Assembly: GCA_003550325.1 (NCBI GenBank)
Contig: QKWP01002076.1
Coordinates: 25,148-89,147, forward strand
Source: Gigaspora rosea
Lineage: Eukaryota > Glomeromycota > Glomeromycetes > Diversisporales > Gigasporaceae
DNA: 64,000 nucleotides
Direction: 5' to 3'
Shown piece after piece: positions 59,431-64,000 of the stretch; the first letter of the stretch is position 1; every line of letters starts with the position of its first letter. Both the position numbers and the translations under genes were made by a program. The notes beneath the pieces were generated by a model. The model saw only the letters and a list, made by a program, of their open reading frames with translations. It ran no database searches and was not told the origin of the DNA.

Positions 59431-61170
59431 TATATAATTTTCCTAGGTTTAGCATAACTGCATCATATAGCTACTTTAAATTTGTGATCTTTCTGTATTT
59501 GTTCATTTTAGTAATATGAAAAGTGAAATTTGAATCTAAGTATTATATATATGTTGTTTAACTCTCCCATATTTTGCTCAATTGAGAGAAGAGTTATGTT
59601 AAATATAGATTTAAATTGGAGTGGCCTAATATTTGCAAAAGTTTTTATAGGAAAATTAGACAAGTATTAAATTCCGATCCAAAAAATATCATAATAAATC
59701 ATACATAATTAGAGAGATTTAAATATTTATTGCAAATTGATAAATGTATCTTGATAATGGATTGCTTTAAAATCAGAAGTTATGAAATGTAACAACTTTT
59801 GCTTTTTTTCCAGTCTATTTGTAATATATTACAAAGATTTTTATTCAATAATATCTTTCTAACATATTCTAAAACAAGTATATAATTTCTATTTTTATCC
59901 TTAAAAATTTTAAAAACTTAAAAAAAATGAATTCACATCTCCAATTTACAATATATCCTTAATTAAGTTTTTTATAGTTATTTAAGTTAAGTTTTTTGAG
60001 CATGTCAGTAGTCTTTCAATAGGACCAGAAAATCTTTATTATAGGTTCCTGCTATAAACAAGTCAAATTAGATTCTTTGCAAATTAGGTGTTTTTTATAA
60101 TTAAGTGAATTAGTTTGGCGAGCACTTTTAAAAAATTAATATAATATAAATCATATTGGTAGAGCACCTTGGGCACACAATATACTATATAAATCAATGA
60201 TATTAGTAAAATTTTGATTTTTTCATAACTTATTGTAGTTTGCATAAATTTTGTTACAGTAATAGCTAAATATTATAAATATTATAATATCAAGAATTTA
60301 CTTCTTAATGCTCTCTATTACTATCTTTTAATTCATAAAGTAATTTAGGTAAACTTCAGAATTTTTTATTTGAATAGATTTTAAATACCATTAAGCAACC
60401 ATTTTTCGCACTTGACTATGCCTATGCTATTTGATGGCACTATTTCATTTATTTTGTTTTTGTGAATTACTAATTCTAGTAAATTTATAAAAGCAATAAC
60501 AATAAAGTTAAAAATAAAAATTAATATTAAATAGGTTAGAAGTTTTATCATTTCCAAATTTATAATCATGCTGCAATGTACTGTACATAAATAAGCTTAT
60601 AAAGGTATTTTTAGATGTATATGCAGTACTCAATTTAAAAAAATTCAAGCAATATAACTTAATAAATAAAAAAATCTATAATAAAGTGAATCACATTATG
60701 ACTAGTACCTTTTTATATAACCTATATATGCAAATTTATTTATATACAGTAACTTATTTTTTTGCTAATTATATAAAACTACACAACTTTATAATAATTC
60801 AAATCTATAATAAGTTGATCACAATTTTTAAATTTATAGTAGTGTTTAAATATAGTTATAGCGAGGTCCTATAATAAAGATTTTTTGGTCCTCTTTTAAT
60901 GTGCAAGGTAGATCTATTAATGTGCTATTTATATAATATCTGAATTTTTTTATCATACAGTATTATATTTGCGCATAATAGCAGTTAGAGCATTAATTTA
61001 GATTTTGACTTTTTAAAAAATTTAGCTATTTTGCCCAAAATAGCACCTATACATGTCCAGAAATAATTTGCACCCCTTTTTATTTGATTAATGTTTTAAA
61101 ATATGATAAAAGATTTAATATACAAATGCTAAATTCAATAACAAAATAACAAATTATTTTTACCAGAAAT
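59431..61170. other. AT-rich intergenic
   Basis: No gene seen. It has scattered A/T runs only. Confidence 0.4.
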
Positions 61171-61180
61171 GCATACAAAG

Positions 61181-61280
61181 TAGGGATAGGGATAAATTTA
61201 GTCAACTAAAAAGTTTATATATAAATTACTATGTTTAGTCAATTTAGTTAACTAAATTATATAGCTAATTCCAATCTCTA
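61181..61280. mobile_element. 100-bp micro-MITE with TAGRGAT ends
   Basis: TAGGGATAGGGATAAATTTA at the left mirrors TAGCTAATTCCAATCTCTA at the right, with inner TTTAGTCAACTAAA and TTTAGTTAACTAAA blocks. Confidence 0.6.
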
Positions 61281-62234
61281 GTATGAAGTATATAGAGTAT
61301 AGTTTATATTTGAGTTTTGCGTTTGTCTACAAAATTCTTAATTCTAATTGGATATAAAAATTGAATAATGCAGTTTTTTTACGATTTGCCATATTTTTAT
61401 AACTAAGTTTCAACACAATAATCCAAGTTTTGCCTGCAACTCTACTAACAATGCTAGAAGTAATATTTTTTATTAATATTTGAACTGCTTTGTTAATTTG
61501 GTATTATATTTTGAATACTGGTACAGAATTTTAAAAAAGGGACCTTTTGATTCAAAATATTGTGCATGCACATTTTAAAATAATGTGCAAGACCCAAAAT
61601 AATGTGCAGGGGGTATTACTATGTGCAAATATGGTACATACAGTATATATAGTACTTATAGCTGTATAATGTATATAGTATGTAAAATATGTATATTATG
61701 CATATTATATATAAACTATCTATATATTAAATTTTACAAGAAATAAATTTGCTTAGAAAATAAAAGGCAGTTTCATAAGGAAAAATTTAAGATATGAATA
61801 GATTTATGATTTCTTCTATATTTTAAACAATTTTTTGCATACTGTGCTATACACAGTACATCACTAGGTATACTATTTCATAAATATTTTCAAATTCTTT
61901 ATAAGAAGCTATTAGAATTTGATAACTATTTTTGATAAACACTTTTTTCAAATCATTATCAAGACAAAAATTTTCAAAGCAAACTTATATTGAACTAAAA
62001 AAAAATAGATAATATTAAAAAAATATTTAGACACTAACATTTAACAACATAATTTATTTGTTAAATATGAATTATTGTTTATTATAGTTTTTTTTTACAA
62101 ATAATTGGAATTATTTATTAAAATAAATATTTTTATTAAATATATATAAATAAAAAAATAAAAAAACATACTATATTTTTTATCTTTAATGCCAGTAGTT
62201 GATTTTGTTAAATCTCTTTTCATTATGATAACAA

Positions 62235-62457
62235 TGAGCAACAAACAATATTCACAAATATGATTCAGATCAGAGGATTTTTGATAATTTTCAAAGACTT
62301 TTTTGCATTATCTTTGACATTAATAACAGATACCAACACACTGTATTCCTTCAACAATGCCCATGACAGCAGATTTCTGATAATATTTAAAGGCTTTAAT
62401 TTCGTTCTTTTCAATTCTGATACCATTTTCATAGGCTTTAGGCCATGCAAAGTTGAT
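62235..62457 (-). pseudogene. Sel1-repeat protein remnant
   Basis: Reading from 62452: FAWPKAYENGIRIEKNEIKA, then FKYYQKSAVMGIVEGIQCVG, then ICY, a stop, a second stop, and VFENYQKSSDLNH. The pattern A..NGI..EK.E.KAF.YYQKSA is a Sel1 repeat, a TPR-like helical pair of about 36 residues; about one and a half repeats remain. In these fungi such repeats often follow kinase domains, but none is seen here. Stops and the short length mark it as a fragment. Confidence 0.65.
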
Positions 62458-62967
62458 TTTTCTTTAGCATTTCATGGGATCTGAAAATATGGGTCTTTAG
62501 TCAGATTGTTTTTTTTTATTTACTGAAAATTAAATAAAATAATTTCCTTTTTCATTTTATACAACAATGAAACAAAAAATTATGTCAGCAGTTATATTTT
62601 TTTTGTCAGTCCTATTAACCAATTACAGAAATTAAGGCCTCTATTGGGTAACACTAGGTGAGAATAGCACAAAAATAAATGTCAAAAATCGAACAATTAG
62701 CAAAATTGGGATCTAAAAAAAAAAAAAAAAAATTGAAATTTGAAAAATTGAAAAATGAGTCTGCAGGTAATGTGTATAGCCTTAAATAAGGCACTATTTA
62801 GTTAATTATTAGATTAACATCAATGTTTAGGCTCAGGCATGATGAGGGAGGAGAGATTAAACAAACATATCCCAAGAATATTAGATCAAATTTAACATTA
62901 ATCACATGATTAACTAGTGTTATGAGATAATTAATGACTTGCATCACTAAAGAACCTAACCCGGACG

Positions 62968-63691
62968 CAAAACTTACGTTTTTGAGACTACTTTTTTGAT
63001 GCTTCTATATGTACCCCAAAATTATAACACAATTTTGAAAATTAAAACAAAGCATTCGTTTTAGTCAAAAATTGCCTGTTATTCAAAAATCACAAGAAAC
63101 ACCTTTATGAGAATTTTTTTTAAAAATCAGTGCTAATGTAGTAAGTACTAATCTTTAATAAACTAATTTCAAAAGGTTTTTAAAAAGCATAGATACTTAA
63201 TGATATACTGTATTTAAAACATTTATTATGCGAATAGAGTTTTTTCTAAAAATTCTTTTATTTAAAAAAGCGTTATATGTAAAATAGATTTATTCTTTTT
63301 TTTAAGAAATATAAATATCGTTTTAAAAAATATATAATCTTTGTTAAAACCTGCACAACCAGGTCGAAACCAAAAAATTTAAATAATAATGCGTGCTAAA
63401 TTTTTTAAAAACAGTAAATTTTATTCTTGGACCATGCAATCAAGTTATTTTTTAAACCTATGTGACTGTACTTTATAGAAAAGTTATAATATTTATTATA
63501 TGATCATTTTTTAATAGATTATTGTTATTAGGATTAGGTTTGTAATTAGAGTTAAGGTTGGTGCAATTTTAAAAAAGCTTGCTGGTAATGGTGATCTGCA
63601 CATGATATCAGTATCAAAAAGTATATAAATTTTGGGTACATCTAGGAGTATCAAAAAAGTAAGTGCAGGAGTCTCAAAAACGTAAGTCTTG
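62968..63691. mobile_element. 724-bp TIR element next to the telomere
   Basis: CAAAACTTACGTTTTTGAGA, then CTACTTTTTTGATGCTTCT, then ATGTACCCCAAAATT, on the left mirrors the right end AATTTTGGGTACATCTAGGA ... TCTCAAAAACGTAAGTCTTG (63691). The arms are about 65 bp. The interior includes a weak telomere-like AGGATTAGGTTTGTAATTAG (63530). It is non-coding. Confidence 0.85.
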
Positions 63692-63938
63692 TGTACGCCG
63701 CTTGATATAATTGCGTTATTTCATGTGATGTAATGATCACTGGTTCACTGTTCTTGAAGCATCTCAATAAAGGGGTAATAAAGGCCCCTTTTGGCCTTTC
63801 GGGAAAGATAAGATATATTTTTCTAAATAATAAAATATTTTTTAAGTTCCATACCTTATATAAATAATAAATCATATTTGTTTATTAACCACTCGCTAAA
63901 TTTAACACACTTTTTTGACTTAAAAGTAACCAAGTTGG

Positions 63939-64000
63939 TTAGGGTTAGGGTTAGGGTTAGGGTTAGGGTTAGGGTTAGGGTTAGGGTTAGGGTTAGGGTT
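63939..64000 (+). repeat. Telomere repeat (TTAGGG)n
   Basis: 62 bases of perfect TTAGGG with the G-rich strand running 5' to 3' toward the window end, the orientation of a right chromosome terminus. It is preceded by ordinary AT-rich DNA with no degenerate transition zone. Confidence 0.97.

Noticed and set aside
60381..60874. Short hydrophobic frames on both strands
   Set aside because: Expected by chance in DNA this AT-rich; no motif.

Overview
The window is eukaryotic, very AT-rich and ends in about ten perfect TTAGGG repeats, so base 64000 lies at a right-hand chromosome end (or a contig end inside the telomere). Gene style (BTB-BACK-TLDc protein, Sel1 repeats, GT47 exostosin, alpha-lytic-type serine protease, CRN-like fragment, short GT-AG introns) and the LINE family together suggest an arbuscular mycorrhizal fungus close to Rhizophagus irregularis. 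That assignment rests on recognising families, not on a search.

Host genes are few. The only apparently intact one is a two-exon exostosin-type glycosyltransferase (28113-29696, +). A four-exon BTB-BACK-TLDc gene (5012-6694, -) is complete except for one missing base in exon 1. The rest are wrecks: a CRN/nuclease-like fragment (2.5-2.9 kb, +), a possible small secreted protein (7.5-7.9 kb, -), a serine protease with prodomain split by about 1.6 kb of repeats (13.4-16.2 kb, +) and a Sel1-repeat remnant (62.2-62.5 kb, -).

Mobile DNA dominates. From 32.5 to 48.0 kb a minus-strand non-LTR retrotransposon (LINE-B) appears to be split, between its RT and RNase H regions, by a plus-strand relative (LINE-A, about 34.4-44.0 kb). 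LINE-A carries a 694-bp hAT-like element in its last ORF, with perfect 14-bp inverted ends and an 8-bp target duplication. A pogo-like DNA transposon with TA-flanked inverted ends lies at 50.06-52.87 kb. Many non-autonomous inverted-repeat elements fill the remainder; several have recognisable target duplications (TTAA, 8 bp, 9 bp), and one family carries telomere-like TTAGGG cores.

A roughly 320-bp, hairpin-bearing tandem repeat fills 56.9-59.4 kb. An inverted partial copy, with the same CAGACC-rich neighbour, sits at the window start. The picture is a gene-poor, repeat-rich subtelomeric compartment with decaying effector- and signalling-type genes. I saw no tRNA or rRNA gene, no CRISPR array and no operon-like defence system.
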